NCBI RefSeq assembly: GCF_905372525.1
Contig: NZ_CAJPPN010000023.1
Location: forward strand, 1-38,915
Source of the DNA: an uncultured Porphyromonas sp.
GTDB taxonomy: Bacteria; Bacteroidota; Bacteroidia; Bacteroidales; Porphyromonadaceae
Direction of reading: 5' to 3'
Length of the DNA stretch: 38,915 bases
This document shows, in pieces, positions 7,745 to 17,824 of this stretch. Under the pieces are notes generated by a model, which did not search any database, had not been told where the DNA came from, and saw nothing but the letters and a program-made list of their open reading frames with translations. Positions within the stretch are counted from its first letter, which is position 1. Each line of letters opens with the position of its first letter. A program made the position numbers and the translations under genes.

Positions 7745-10700
7745 TTAGTTCTTCTTTGTCACCTTCAATAGGGACTTAACCTTACCTACAGTAAGCTCCA
7801 CGCCAAAGACTCCTTCGGCCTCTCCACGTAGCTCATAGTGGAAGCTTTGACGTTGTACCCCCTTCAGATCCTTCCTGTCCATCTCGACAGCTGTCGGGGA
7901 TAGCAAGCGAAGGGTAAAGTCACTCACTTCCTTCAGTTCGACGAGTACCTGGAAAGAGCCCGTCGTGGGATTAGGCGTAACGAGGAATTGGCTAATTGGG
8001 CTGTCGTCCTTGGGCAAAAGATTTCCCCCGGCGACCACTTCGATACGCTGAGAAATGAGGGTAGTACAGTCCCCGAGGTAACCTAAAAGTCGGACTTCAT
8101 ACGTCCCGGCACGACCGAGCTTAATAACGACCCCCTCATCGGAGCGCTGTAGGATCTGGGCTTCCTCTGGGAGTTGCCACTCCAGACGGTCTGCCTTCAC
8201 GCGGCTGATATTAACCACATGGATAGGCTCATTCACAGAGACCGACGAAGGAGCGGTGATATCGATGGGCAGCTCCGTATTGCTTGCCTTAATCTCTACT
8301 GAAGCTACAGCACTACAGCCCTCTGCCGTCGTAGCCACTACCTCATACTTCCCAGGCTTATCGATGAGGAGACTTGCTCCCTCTTCATTTAGGGTCTGCC
8401 CGTCTCTCCTCCACTGGTAGCGAAGATTAGGGACATTGGCTCGTACACGCAGCAGACGTGACTGATCCTTGCAGAGCGTAAAGCCCTCATCTAGGGTAAG
8501 GACAATAGGGTCTGGCTCGTCCAAGACCACACGATAGTGCTGCGCACAGCCCGAACGGTCCTTGATATGAGCAACGTAAATACCCGCCTTTAAGCCCTCC
8601 CGTCGTAGGGAAGAAGTAGCACGGTCATCCTCCCAGCTCACCGTATAAGGGGCTGTCCCGCCCGATAAGCTCAGGCTAATGGATCCATTACTTGCACCGT
8701 GGCATGAGGGGTGGGTGATCGTAGGCTTCACCGATATAGCATCCGGAGCTGTCACTTCGGTACTTCCTGTGATACTACAGCCTCGGCTATCTTTCACTCG
8801 GACAAAGTAACTCCCAGATTCCTGTATCTTGAGCGTGGCATCGCTGGCACCCTCCTTGTTCCATTCGTAGCTATACGGCGGAGTACCTCCACGCACGTCA
8901 GCTACGATCACCCCTTCGGCATCACTGCACGAAGGAGGCGTCGTTCGGAATGATAGGCTTAGAGCTTCTGGCTGGCGGAGCTCAAATGTGGTAGACTCGA
9001 CAGAGATCCCGTTAGCATCTGTGACCCTGACGAGGTATTGTCCAGCTTCTAGCCCCCGGGCGATACTATCACTCTGTAGGGTGAGGGATGTCCTTACTCC
9101 TCCCTGCAGACGATACCAATCATAGGTATAGGGTAGACGGGCGGCGGCAATAGGCTTTCCCCCTCGGGCATGAGCCACGATCGCCCCATCACTATCACCA
9201 TGACAGGAGACATAGTGTGACTCTTCGAGAGCTACACTCAAGGGCGGGGGCGCTGTTAGGCTGAGCTCTAGCTTTGCGCTACAGCCACAGGGCTCTTTCT
9301 TATCCTCATCTGTCAGCAGACTGTAGCGCTGGTCTTCTGCAATGGCGGTGTATTCACCCTGACCGATATTAGCCAGTGTATAAATGATCCTCCCTCCGTC
9401 AGGATGCGAGGATGTAGGTGTGAAGATCTGACCATCACTCTTGCGCACAAAGCGCATATCATACCCCGAAGACGAAGGCGTCCCACCTGTAACAGCTATT
9501 TCCAGCAAGCCATCAGATGAGTTGTAGGCAAGTGGGCTTATCCTCTTGACAAGTTCTATTGCGACGGCTTCACTGGGCTCGGAGAGCTGTGTTCGCTGAA
9601 TGAGCTCGTCACCAGACACAGTATGAGCCACACAGCCATTGCTATCCTTAACACGGACAGTATATGTCCCCGCGATGAGGCGATCGAAGGTAATACTCCC
9701 CGTAGAGAAGGCCTTAGTCGCAAGCAGACTCCCATCGGCTGCATACAGATCAGCAGTAAAGCTCCCTGTACCGCCTGAGACCGTCAATGTAATCGCACCA
9801 TCACGACCACCAAAGCAACTCACATCACGATGCGACAGACTATGCGTGATGGCAGGGCGCTCGACCACCTGTGCGGTAAACTGATGCGTCGTGTGCTCCC
9901 CATAGCTCGCTAGGCCGTGATGGTGAGTCCCCTTAAGAATGAAGTGATATGAGCCTGCGGTGAGGTTGGGAATAACAGAGCTATTAGATGCATCTAATGC
10001 TTCGATATTACGAACTACCCCTCCGAGTGTAGAGAGAGCTAAAGCCTCCCCTGGGCGAAGGCCTCTATCCAGAGTGACCCGGATGGATGCATCATCCGAT
10101 TGATGGCACTGCTCCTGCTCGATGCTATAGGAGGAGATATGAGGTAGAGAGTACGTCGGAGTCAGGACGATCCTCTCATAGTTCGCTTCATCCCGATGCT
10201 CCTCTGTGATTGCATTGATACGAAAGAGGACATTCTTCCCCGTCTCTATCAGACTATTGAATTCGGCCTGACTAAATAGATCTGTACCCCTAAACGTGAT
10301 GACAGAGTTAGCTTCTGAATACCGTACTCGGCTAGAGACATCACGCCAAGCACTCTCCCCTGCGACCTGATACTGCCATCTATAGGTAGCGGGAACATAC
10401 CCTTTGGTCGCCTTGAGGGTAATCTCATCATTGTCAGGGAGGAGGCGTAATGCAGACTCTCTCCCCTGTCCATCTCCGACATAGTAGTGTACCTTGATCG
10501 AGACCGGGATGATCTCTAAGGTCAATGTCGTCTCTAGTAGGATAAAGAAGTCGTCTCCATTGTCTCCCCGAGAAGTCGTAAGGTGGAGGTAGGGAGGAAT
10601 ATTGCCTAAGGATAGTACATTAGACCCCGACCTTGAATCGTCGCTGAGAAACTTTCTCCAAGTTCTCTTGCTCCAAAATTCTAGCTTCTTGGGGAGCTTA

Positions 10701-10966
10701 TTTTCAGAGGCATTGATATATCGAACGATGGGGGCAGGAGGGGAAGCGAGCCTATTCTTGCCAATCGACCCAGTACTCCAGCTATGAAGTAATTCAGACC
10801 CAGCATCAGATATGCTTGAGACACGATACTCCGTAGATTTCATATCATTCCCCGTATTCTTGATGGAGCTAAAGGTTAGAGTCATCTTATAGCGCCCTTC
10901 TGTCTGCGCTTGTCCCCCACATATTCCCCAGAATATTAGTAGTAGTCCTAGGATATACTTTCTCAT
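7745..10966 (-). CDS. Exported SprB-repeat protein with T9SS sorting tail
   Basis: The protein has 1073 residues, with a signal peptide at 1-20 (ending GGQAQ). The middle carries repeated SprB-type modules built on a 'xSCxGxxDGxI...SGGTxPYxxxW' pattern. These lie near residues 379 (VSCFGGRDGAI), 583 (VSCHGDSDGAI), 676 (PSCSDAEGVI) and 752 (PSCHGASNGSI), followed by an Ig/PKD-like region. The last ~80 residues (FLVTPNPTTGSFQV through KSLLKVTKKN) match a type A T9SS C-terminal sorting domain, so the protein should cross the outer membrane through the T9SS and be surface-attached or released. Its ATG overlaps the TGA of the preceding gene (ATGA). SprB itself is a gliding adhesin, but this protein is much shorter. 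An adhesin or surface scaffold that presents the toxin is a reasonable guess. Confidence 0.88.
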   Translation of the reverse strand: MRKYILGLLLIFWGICGGQAQTEGRYKMTLTFSSIKNTGNDMKSTEYRVSSISDAGSELLHSWSTGSIGKNRLASPPAPIVRYINASENKLPKKLEFWSKRTWRKFLSDDSRSGSNVLSLGNIPPYLHLTTSRGDNGDDFFILLETTLTLEIIPVSIKVHYYVGDGQGRESALRLLPDNDEITLKATKGYVPATYRWQYQVAGESAWRDVSSRVRYSEANSVITFRGTDLFSQAEFNSLIETGKNVLFRINAITEEHRDEANYERIVLTPTYSLPHISSYSIEQEQCHQSDDASIRVTLDRGLRPGEALALSTLGGVVRNIEALDASNSSVIPNLTAGSYHFILKGTHHHGLASYGEHTTHQFTAQVVERPAITHSLSHRDVSCFGGRDGAITLTVSGGTGSFTADLYAADGSLLATKAFSTGSITFDRLIAGTYTVRVKDSNGCVAHTVSGDELIQRTQLSEPSEAVAIELVKRISPLAYNSSDGLLEIAVTGGTPSSSGYDMRFVRKSDGQIFTPTSSHPDGGRIIYTLANIGQGEYTAIAEDQRYSLLTDEDKKEPCGCSAKLELSLTAPPPLSVALEESHYVSCHGDSDGAIVAHARGGKPIAAARLPYTYDWYRLQGGVRTSLTLQSDSIARGLEAGQYLVRVTDANGISVESTTFELRQPEALSLSFRTTPPSCSDAEGVIVADVRGGTPPYSYEWNKEGASDATLKIQESGSYFVRVKDSRGCSITGSTEVTAPDAISVKPTITHPSCHGASNGSISLSLSGGTAPYTVSWEDDRATSSLRREGLKAGIYVAHIKDRSGCAQHYRVVLDEPDPIVLTLDEGFTLCKDQSRLLRVRANVPNLRYQWRRDGQTLNEEGASLLIDKPGKYEVVATTAEGCSAVASVEIKASNTELPIDITAPSSVSVNEPIHVVNISRVKADRLEWQLPEEAQILQRSDEGVVIKLGRAGTYEVRLLGYLGDCTTLISQRIEVVAGGNLLPKDDSPISQFLVTPNPTTGSFQVLVELKEVSDFTLRLLSPTAVEMDRKDLKGVQRQSFHYELRGEAEGVFGVELTVGKVKSLLKVTKKN

Positions 10967-13017
10967 AGCTGCACCTCCTTTCGTACGCTTATTGGTTTGT
11001 TTCCTCTCATCTTTACTACGAGCATATACTCATTCTTCTTGCCTTGGGAGACCTCTGTGTCAATGAGCTCTCCCGCTTGGGGTAGATTTTCTCGACACAC
11101 TCCCATCTTACCCGAGACATCCACCTTATATAGCGTCACAGAGATTACCCCCTGCTTAGGAGCTTGCCACTTCAGAGCAATACCTTCTGAGAGTAGTTCT
11201 GTCGTGAAGGATATGTCCCTAGATTTGGTTGATGCCCGCCTTGAGAGGAGCTTTACAGCTGGTGATGGGGGCGAATAAAGTTTATTTGCAGTATAAGCTG
11301 TCATCTGATAGATATAAGTCTTTCCCGCTTCTACCTCTTTATCCACATAGCTCACCGCCGTAGCATCCTCGAGTAGCCAGGACTTCCTATTCAGAGAGCC
11401 GTTTGGCTCAGTACGAGTTAGTAGAAAGCCCTGAAGGAACTTATCCCGCCCAGCTTCCCAGCGAATGGAATTGCCTTCTTCTGTAGCTTTTGCCTCCACA
11501 ATAAGAGGAGCTGCGGGAGGAATGCAAGCGGGTTTGCGCACAACGATGGGGCGACTCATCTCTGATTGGTTGTAGCGCCCATCCAGAGAGGTAAGAGCAT
11601 AATAGACCTCCGCATTTAGGTTATCTAAGCGTACACTATCGATGTAGCTTGTCCCGATAATAGCCTCGCTTGTGATGGGAATGAACTCCTCCCCCTCGGT
11701 CTCCGCCCGATAAAGACGATAGCCATGGAGATCGTCCTCCCGACCTGCCTGCCAAGAGAGATGTACCACCCCTAAGCTGTCGATGGTGGCTTTTAGCCCC
11801 TCGGGGACAGAGGGCGGGACGCTGTCTATGGGTTGTATCAGTACCTGAGATGAGGTTACGGGCATACCTCGTTTGACTTTGGCTTGTAACCTATAATAGG
11901 GATACCCCGTGACCTCAGCGATGGTGTACATACGCCGTGTGGCAGGGACACTATCCAAGGGGAGGTAAAGCTTATCATCTCTAGAACGTAGGATGCGGAA
12001 GCCCTCGATCAAATCTTCCTCCTCGGTGGCAAAGCTCCATCGGATCCTAGCGCCTCCATGTAGATCGAAGTGATAGTCCTCGATCTGAGGAGGCGACTTC
12101 ACCGCCGGATAAGCTACCCCAGAGACGGTAGCACTATAGGCACCCTGAGAGCCAAAGGGCGTTAGGCCTGCGACTCGATAATAATAAGTCTTGCGGTAGG
12201 GGATACTATCCAGGTAGGTGATCGGAGCATGAGGATTCTTGTCAGTATCACTCATACGGGTGATGGGAAGCTCTGATATACGACTGAATGACACTCCATC
12301 CTCACTACGCTCTATCCAGTAAGCGGGATACAAGCTTGATAACCGGTTATAATCCCAGCTGAGATAAGCACCCGCAGGGCCAAACTGAGCGGATAGCTCC
12401 ATGGGCTGTGGTAGTCTCACTGTATCTCCAACGACAACAAAGGCTGCCCCACCTTCGATAGCTAGCTCCTTCTTGGGGATGAGTGAACTCACACGATAGA
12501 GATACCTTTCTCCGCTCTGTAGCTGTACGTCCTCAAAGCCCCAGCCTACTTCTTTTGCTACAGGGAAACATAGGTCGGCAGCATACAAGGCAAAGAGATA
12601 GCGCTGCTGGCGCTCCTCATCCAGTGCTATGGCCTTCGATATCGGGCTATCCCCTAGGCTGACTTCGAAGCTATCGCCAAAGATTGCTTGAGCAACCACT
12701 GCACCCATAGGATACTTATCGACGAGAGCCTTGAGGCGATCTGACTCCATGGGTCTCAGGTGCTCTGCTAGGAGCATCACCTCGGGCTTGTCAAGCAACA
12801 CTCCCTCACGGGCTACTGTCAGACGCTCCAGCTTGACTCCATATTTATTGAGCAGTTGCCAGCTCTTGGCATCACTGGCTACCCAGCGTAGGAGGACTCG
12901 GTCTTGATGCACTTCTGTCCGCACATGGATACGAGAGGGCACGAGTTTCTGTCCCGATCCGTATAGAAAGGAGAAGCAGCAGAGCAGTACAAATAGGGAG
13001 TACCTAGAGTATAGCAT
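10963..13017 (-). CDS. Exported fibronectin type III repeat protein
   Basis: The protein has 684 residues, with a signal peptide at 1-22 (hydrophobic core LFVLLCCFSFLYG). Most of the chain is a string of fibronectin-III-like modules, seen in motifs such as GLKATIDSLGVVHLSWQ, DDLHGYRLYRAE, TYYYRVAGLTPFG and KTYIYQMTAYT. The N-terminal 180 residues also look like an FnIII variant. No catalytic motif and no T9SS tail are visible. It starts 7 bases after the upstream stop and overlaps the next gene by 4 bases, so it is firmly inside the operon. A structural or adhesive partner of the SprB-repeat and toxin-like proteins is the simplest reading. The function is not established. Confidence 0.82.
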   Translation of the reverse strand: MLYSRYSLFVLLCCFSFLYGSGQKLVPSRIHVRTEVHQDRVLLRWVASDAKSWQLLNKYGVKLERLTVAREGVLLDKPEVMLLAEHLRPMESDRLKALVDKYPMGAVVAQAIFGDSFEVSLGDSPISKAIALDEERQQRYLFALYAADLCFPVAKEVGWGFEDVQLQSGERYLYRVSSLIPKKELAIEGGAAFVVVGDTVRLPQPMELSAQFGPAGAYLSWDYNRLSSLYPAYWIERSEDGVSFSRISELPITRMSDTDKNPHAPITYLDSIPYRKTYYYRVAGLTPFGSQGAYSATVSGVAYPAVKSPPQIEDYHFDLHGGARIRWSFATEEEDLIEGFRILRSRDDKLYLPLDSVPATRRMYTIAEVTGYPYYRLQAKVKRGMPVTSSQVLIQPIDSVPPSVPEGLKATIDSLGVVHLSWQAGREDDLHGYRLYRAETEGEEFIPITSEAIIGTSYIDSVRLDNLNAEVYYALTSLDGRYNQSEMSRPIVVRKPACIPPAAPLIVEAKATEEGNSIRWEAGRDKFLQGFLLTRTEPNGSLNRKSWLLEDATAVSYVDKEVEAGKTYIYQMTAYTANKLYSPPSPAVKLLSRRASTKSRDISFTTELLSEGIALKWQAPKQGVISVTLYKVDVSGKMGVCRENLPQAGELIDTEVSQGKKNEYMLVVKMRGNKPISVRKEVQL

Positions 13018-13024
13018 AGGCGGG

Positions 13025-16000
13025 CTATCTATTTAATTTCAGTGGATTATGGAAGAAGTACTCTACACGACTACTTACACTCCCATCGGGTAGGGCATAG
13101 CTAATCCAAGCCTTGTACTTCCCATACTTCAGGATAGGAAGCGTCCCAAAGATAAAACGACGATATACCTCAGGGCTTACTTGCCCCAAGCTGTTCACAA
13201 TACTCCCCTGCAGATCTCGATAGTCTCGATAAGCCACAAGCCCAGCATCGTACGTGAAGGGGAAGCGGAAGAAAGCGACCCGAAGGCTCCCATCACTGAG
13301 CTTCGACAGATAAGTCTGACTGGGGCTAAATGCCCTATAGGGCGGGACTCCGATAGCGTCTTCGTCCCGGTTCGTCAAGCGAATAGCTCCATAGGGATAA
13401 CCAGAATAAACAAGCGGAAGGACAGTCCCCGTGAAGTAGTCCTCCTGAAGTTCCGTCTGCAGGCTCAGGAGTGGACGTTGCTGTGTACTAGCGACACCTA
13501 TAACCTCTGCCTCATCAAAGGCTTCCTTCCCCTGGACATCTACTCCAAGCGTAATAGCCTCTCCAGCATCCAGTGCCAGCTCTTCTCTTTGCTTAAGGCT
13601 CTTGATCTTCTCCATGAAAGTGGCGAAGCGACTTGTGCTAAAGTTATAGCTTAGGATCGACTGCTCTAGCTCCGTGTTCAGCTGAGCCCTGGCCTTATCT
13701 CCTCCAATATGCAGGGCGCCCTCCCCTCTCTCTGCAGACTGTGAAGCCTCCATCTTAGTCGTTGATTGCTCTTGCGGTCTATAGGATAGCTCTAAGCGGT
13801 AAGCTGTAGAGGTCTTCAGCTGAGGAAGGGTAAACTCTAATCGCTGCTCCGCCTCTCTATAGGTGAAGTCGCTAGTTATTGGGGTTTCCCCCTCCGCGAG
13901 GAAACTCAGTCTATAGGCAAAGCCCTGATCGAAAAGATACTTCTGTCCTAGCTGTAGCTGTATATACCCTCGTGAAGACTCCCTAGGCAGGAGATAGCGC
14001 TGATCTAGCACAGGGTAAGCGTAAACGATATTCTGAACAGGAATACTTTGAGGCGCTCCACCAGTGGTAAAGCTAACCTGCTTCTCTTCTACAGCAGGCT
14101 TACCCGAAGTCTGAACCTGCTTCCAGGAACCACCTACTAGTTCCTCGAAGGCTACACGAACCACAGCCGTCAGCTTACTGTTTGGTGGTAGCACCTCCTT
14201 GGGCTGAAAACGGACACTCTGTTGATCCTTGCTCCAGATAAGCTTCCCTTGGATAAGAGCTCCCTGCTGATCCTTCACATGGAAGTCTTGGAGCTGGATG
14301 CGGTACATCTTTTGCTCACCAGCATCATTAGATGCTTCGAAGCTCTTCCCCATAGCGACATTAAATGTGGCCTCGGGGGAAGTAAAGACGCTAACAGCCT
14401 CTTCACCCGAGGAAGGGGCAAGGTCATTGATCATAGGCTCATCTACGGGGGAGCTACCAGGGAGCGTGAGGTCGCACTCTTCCCCGATGGTTAGCTTAAA
14501 GCGAGCCTTACCCTTGAGAAGTCCAAGCACATTGAGGTCTACACCCAGGTAGCCCTTGAAGAAGGTCGGGTCTGGCAAGCCTGCCTGCAAAAGGGCTGCA
14601 GCACCACCCTTGATCACCGGAATACGTGTACGTAAGAACCAGAGCTTAATCTTCACCCCAAGCTCCCCTTGCAGATAGGCATAAGCCTGACCCTGAGCAT
14701 ACCAACCGTTGAGCCCAACTGAGCCCGAGCGTCCCCGACACTGTGCTGCCCCATAATCCTTGAGCATCACATCAAAGCCCAGACCAGCATTGAAGTTGGC
14801 GTACATCATGAGGAACTGCAGATCGCCTGTTCGGACAGCCAGATCCGAACCGAACGCAAGCCCTCTCCCACTACTCAAGGCTTCGAGGTTGCGCCCCAAG
14901 CGCAGTCGATCCAGATCCTGCCCGAGAATATCCGCTACTGCCTGAGGCGGGGTAGGCATCTCTGGGATACGAGAGCCCGCCATAAAGTAAGAGCCAGACT
15001 TCACAGCTAGGATATTCCCCACAGCGAGTTGTACTCCTAAGCGACGACTAGGATCCCCTAAGTGAAGATACCACTCTCGGGGATCAATGTGAAGGATGCC
15101 CCGACCTGCTTGTCCCCTATCACCTATCCCCCGGAGAAGGCCCCCGGGTGTATTGATATATACATCAGAGGTCGCATGGAATACTCTATTCTGCAGGTCC
15201 ATCTGTACGCAGAGTGTCCCCGAGAGTCCATTATCCTTGAGGACCTCTGGGAGTTGTTTGAGAGACTGTCCTAGGGCCTTCCAGTCATTCTGCTTGAATT
15301 GCTCAGAGAGCGACGAGGGGAAGGTTCGTTGTTGTACCTTGAGTCGCTCCTCAATAGCCCCCCGGTTCTTTCCCCCTCCGTTAGGAAACTCTCCATAGCC
15401 ATAGAGACCGACAGAGCCTAGTCCACCAGCTTTGGTGAAGAGCATCTCTAGGGCTGCTTCTGCGTAGCTGGCCTTACCAATTTCGAATATAGTAGAGGCC
15501 TTGAAGCCTAAGCCCATGGTGGCATCGGGAATATAATGGGCATTGGAGAACTTTCCCCCTTCTGGATGCGTTCCTTCGGCTCGAACACCAGAGGTCAATG
15601 CGCCACCAAGACCATTCAAGGTCATCACCCCTAGCAGAGGCACCCCTGGGCGGAAGCCAGCCATCCCATCGACGTACCAGTAGCGGTGACTATCTTTCCG
15701 CCCAAAGGCTGCTCTCGCTTTGATCTTTGCCGCTAGTGTGCTCTGGGCTTTAGATGAGTCAAAGGAAATCCCCATCTCTACATCTCCGGCGAAGCCATCG
15801 CCGTATTGGCTATCATCTCGATGCCAATTTAGCTCACCCTTGAGATTGATGACTTTAGCGATACTCGCATCGAGCTTAATAGCTCCAACTTCCAGCTTAT
15901 CAAAGACCCAAGCCCGCTCCTCATAGCGGGCGAGTAATCCGATCTCAGTCTCCCCGGAGAAAAGCTTCTCACCCAAATTGATGCCAGCACCTATGGCCAA

Positions 16001-17503
16001 GCGGACTCTATCCCCACCCTTACTATCAAGGGCTAGCTTATGGATCGACAAGGGGAAGTTCCCGAGCTTAGCCTCCCCCTCATATCCCAAATAGTCTGCT
16101 GTGAGATAGGGGGCACTCGTACGTAGTCTTAGGTTGCGGAAGAGTAAGCGGTCCAGCTTAGGCGTAGTGCTGGATGAGGCCCCATCTCCATTGAGTGCCA
16201 TATATCCATGTAGGGTAGCCTCTGGTAGGAACTTCTCCCCTACCAGTCGAAGGCTGACGTAGGAGTTCTTATCTAGGTATGCCTTGGCATTGAAGACCGA
16301 GAAGTCAAGAGCCTCCTCGGTCTTGACTCGCATAGCATATTCATTATCCGCCAACAGCTCTCCTTCATACCCCAGCTGAGTGTGCTCACCTCGGAAGGGG
16401 AGCTGTAGCCGACCTCGAAAATCAGCGGAGACTAACTCACTAGCGATTAGATTCAGCCCGAAGTGATCCACTGAGAAGCGCCAGCCACTAGCATCACCTC
16501 GCTCCAAGGGCAGGATACTATCCGCCGCAAACAGCCCCGTCACTCCGTAGTCATCGATAATCAGTCCACGGGCAGAAAAGCTTGCCCTCGAGAAGGCTTG
16601 GGGCAAAGTCACCGATACCTTATTCGCATAGACACCTCGCCACAGGACGGCATCCTCCGGCATGTATTGGCGCTGGTATTCTTCGGGGAAATGGAGTTTG
16701 TCATCATTGTGCTGGCTACTCAAATCAAGGCTCACTCCTTCCAGCGAGAAGATGTAGTCCTTGAGCCCCTTGATCTGGAAGCTCGGTAGGTCTACTGAGA
16801 CAAGCAGGTCATCCCAACTGGTGACGACCGTGCGAAAATGTCCACGCACTTGTGGCTGGCCTGCATCAGCAGGTACCAAGAGCGACTTGGGGAAAAGCAC
16901 CTCAGCATCTAACGATAAGCTCTGAAAACCATCGCAGCTGACTGTCATGTAGGTGTCACTCTCCGAGACACCCCGAGTCTTGCTCAGTGCGTGCCCCTTA
17001 AGGACAACACTCATATTCCCCCCACTGAATGGGATCTCTACGTCATGGAGCAGGGAGAGCTTCAGCTCGCCTACCAAGCCTCCGGAATGTGTCCCCCGGA
17101 TTCCCTCTGCGCCGAAAAAGAGTACTCGACGCTTGCCTTCTGCCCCTTGGGGGATGACCGCCTTCGCATAGACTCCTAATTCTGTAGACGCTGTATGCAA
17201 CGCAAAACGATTGACGGCTATGGTAATCTCCATACCGCCGATCGTTCGTTTCATCCCAAGGGGTAAGTGGACAGGAGCCTCCTCATTGAAGCTCAAATCC
17301 TCAACATAGGCATTGCGCTGGGCTAGATCTGCAAAAGTCTGTTCAATTGCCTCAAGTTGCCGTTGTGTATTTCCTGGGGATTGTGCATACCCCTCAGTGG
17401 TAATAAAGGAGATAAATAGAAGGACAAAGAACCTCCCAAGAGAGAGTACAAAGCCCACAGCATCTCTACGCCCTATACTTCTCGAATACACCTGCCAATT
17501 CAT
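13025..17503 (-). CDS. Very large exported beta-rich protein, first gene of the toxin operon
   Basis: The protein has 1492 residues. I chose the ATG at 17503; a TTG codon directly before it (17506) is a less likely start. A signal peptide spans about 1-40 (FFVLLFISFITTEGYAQ). The body is glycine-rich with many alternating amphipathic beta stretches (around residues 300-1000), as in long beta-barrel or beta-solenoid proteins. Near residues 1020-1130 there is an Ig-like segment of Big_5 type (TSPEATFNVAMGK, LPPNSKLTAVVRV), followed by another beta domain and a final domain ending NPLKLNR. There is no T9SS tail and no catalytic motif I recognise. As promoter-proximal gene of a toxin operon it could form an outer-membrane or cell-surface platform. 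That role is speculative; the linkage to the three downstream genes is clear from the 7-bp spacing. Confidence 0.78.
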   Translation of the reverse strand: MNWQVYSRSIGRRDAVGFVLSLGRFFVLLFISFITTEGYAQSPGNTQRQLEAIEQTFADLAQRNAYVEDLSFNEEAPVHLPLGMKRTIGGMEITIAVNRFALHTASTELGVYAKAVIPQGAEGKRRVLFFGAEGIRGTHSGGLVGELKLSLLHDVEIPFSGGNMSVVLKGHALSKTRGVSESDTYMTVSCDGFQSLSLDAEVLFPKSLLVPADAGQPQVRGHFRTVVTSWDDLLVSVDLPSFQIKGLKDYIFSLEGVSLDLSSQHNDDKLHFPEEYQRQYMPEDAVLWRGVYANKVSVTLPQAFSRASFSARGLIIDDYGVTGLFAADSILPLERGDASGWRFSVDHFGLNLIASELVSADFRGRLQLPFRGEHTQLGYEGELLADNEYAMRVKTEEALDFSVFNAKAYLDKNSYVSLRLVGEKFLPEATLHGYMALNGDGASSSTTPKLDRLLFRNLRLRTSAPYLTADYLGYEGEAKLGNFPLSIHKLALDSKGGDRVRLAIGAGINLGEKLFSGETEIGLLARYEERAWVFDKLEVGAIKLDASIAKVINLKGELNWHRDDSQYGDGFAGDVEMGISFDSSKAQSTLAAKIKARAAFGRKDSHRYWYVDGMAGFRPGVPLLGVMTLNGLGGALTSGVRAEGTHPEGGKFSNAHYIPDATMGLGFKASTIFEIGKASYAEAALEMLFTKAGGLGSVGLYGYGEFPNGGGKNRGAIEERLKVQQRTFPSSLSEQFKQNDWKALGQSLKQLPEVLKDNGLSGTLCVQMDLQNRVFHATSDVYINTPGGLLRGIGDRGQAGRGILHIDPREWYLHLGDPSRRLGVQLAVGNILAVKSGSYFMAGSRIPEMPTPPQAVADILGQDLDRLRLGRNLEALSSGRGLAFGSDLAVRTGDLQFLMMYANFNAGLGFDVMLKDYGAAQCRGRSGSVGLNGWYAQGQAYAYLQGELGVKIKLWFLRTRIPVIKGGAAALLQAGLPDPTFFKGYLGVDLNVLGLLKGKARFKLTIGEECDLTLPGSSPVDEPMINDLAPSSGEEAVSVFTSPEATFNVAMGKSFEASNDAGEQKMYRIQLQDFHVKDQQGALIQGKLIWSKDQQSVRFQPKEVLPPNSKLTAVVRVAFEELVGGSWKQVQTSGKPAVEEKQVSFTTGGAPQSIPVQNIVYAYPVLDQRYLLPRESSRGYIQLQLGQKYLFDQGFAYRLSFLAEGETPITSDFTYREAEQRLEFTLPQLKTSTAYRLELSYRPQEQSTTKMEASQSAERGEGALHIGGDKARAQLNTELEQSILSYNFSTSRFATFMEKIKSLKQREELALDAGEAITLGVDVQGKEAFDEAEVIGVASTQQRPLLSLQTELQEDYFTGTVLPLVYSGYPYGAIRLTNRDEDAIGVPPYRAFSPSQTYLSKLSDGSLRVAFFRFPFTYDAGLVAYRDYRDLQGSIVNSLGQVSPEVYRRFIFGTLPILKYGKYKAWISYALPDGSVSSRVEYFFHNPLKLNR

Positions 17504-17824
17504 CAATCTAACCCGAAGCTAATAAAAATATAATTGTAGTACTTGCGTTACCCATTGCGAATTTACCTATCATTCACCGATTAGACAAGTTTTGAAGGGA
17601 GAATCTGGGTCGCAAACCAATATCTTCTCCTACCCTCATTTCCGATCGCACCACCCTCACCATATTGGGGCAAGCTCTCCCCCCGCTACCTCCTCCTAGC
17701 GGTGAAGCTACCGAGCTTTATCCGTAGGCAGAGTGTAGCGTGAGGCTGATGAAGCAAATGGTGTAGTGACCCTGCGGGGAGATGGTCAGAGGCTCCCCCT
17801 CTGAGATCGTCGTGGATCTCGGAC
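17504..17824. other. Intergenic gap upstream of the toxin operon
   Basis: The gap is 321 bases and has no gene. The left part holds the candidate operon promoter. Near the GNAT gene end, a small hairpin (TCAGAGG / CCTCTGA, 17786-17804) could slow transcription leaving the acetyltransferase gene, but it lacks a T-run. The remainder is GC-rich and shows nothing I recognise. Confidence 0.5.
17558..17588 (-). promoter_or_regulatory. Candidate promoter of the toxin operon
   Basis: Minus-strand TTG (17588-17586) is followed after 20 bases by TAAATTCG (17565-17558). This is one mismatch from the Bacteroidota -7 box TAnnTTTG and has the usual spacing. It would place the start of transcription about 50 bases upstream of the ATG at 17503, in an AT-rich leader. 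It is the only reasonable match in the gap. Confidence 0.35.

Noticed and set aside
13181..13654. 157-codon plus-strand frame
   Set aside because: Antisense to the 1492-residue protein gene, with no domain or promoter.
17504..17506. TTG start of the 1492-residue protein
   Set aside because: An ATG follows immediately at 17503; TTG starts are rare and nothing favours it here.
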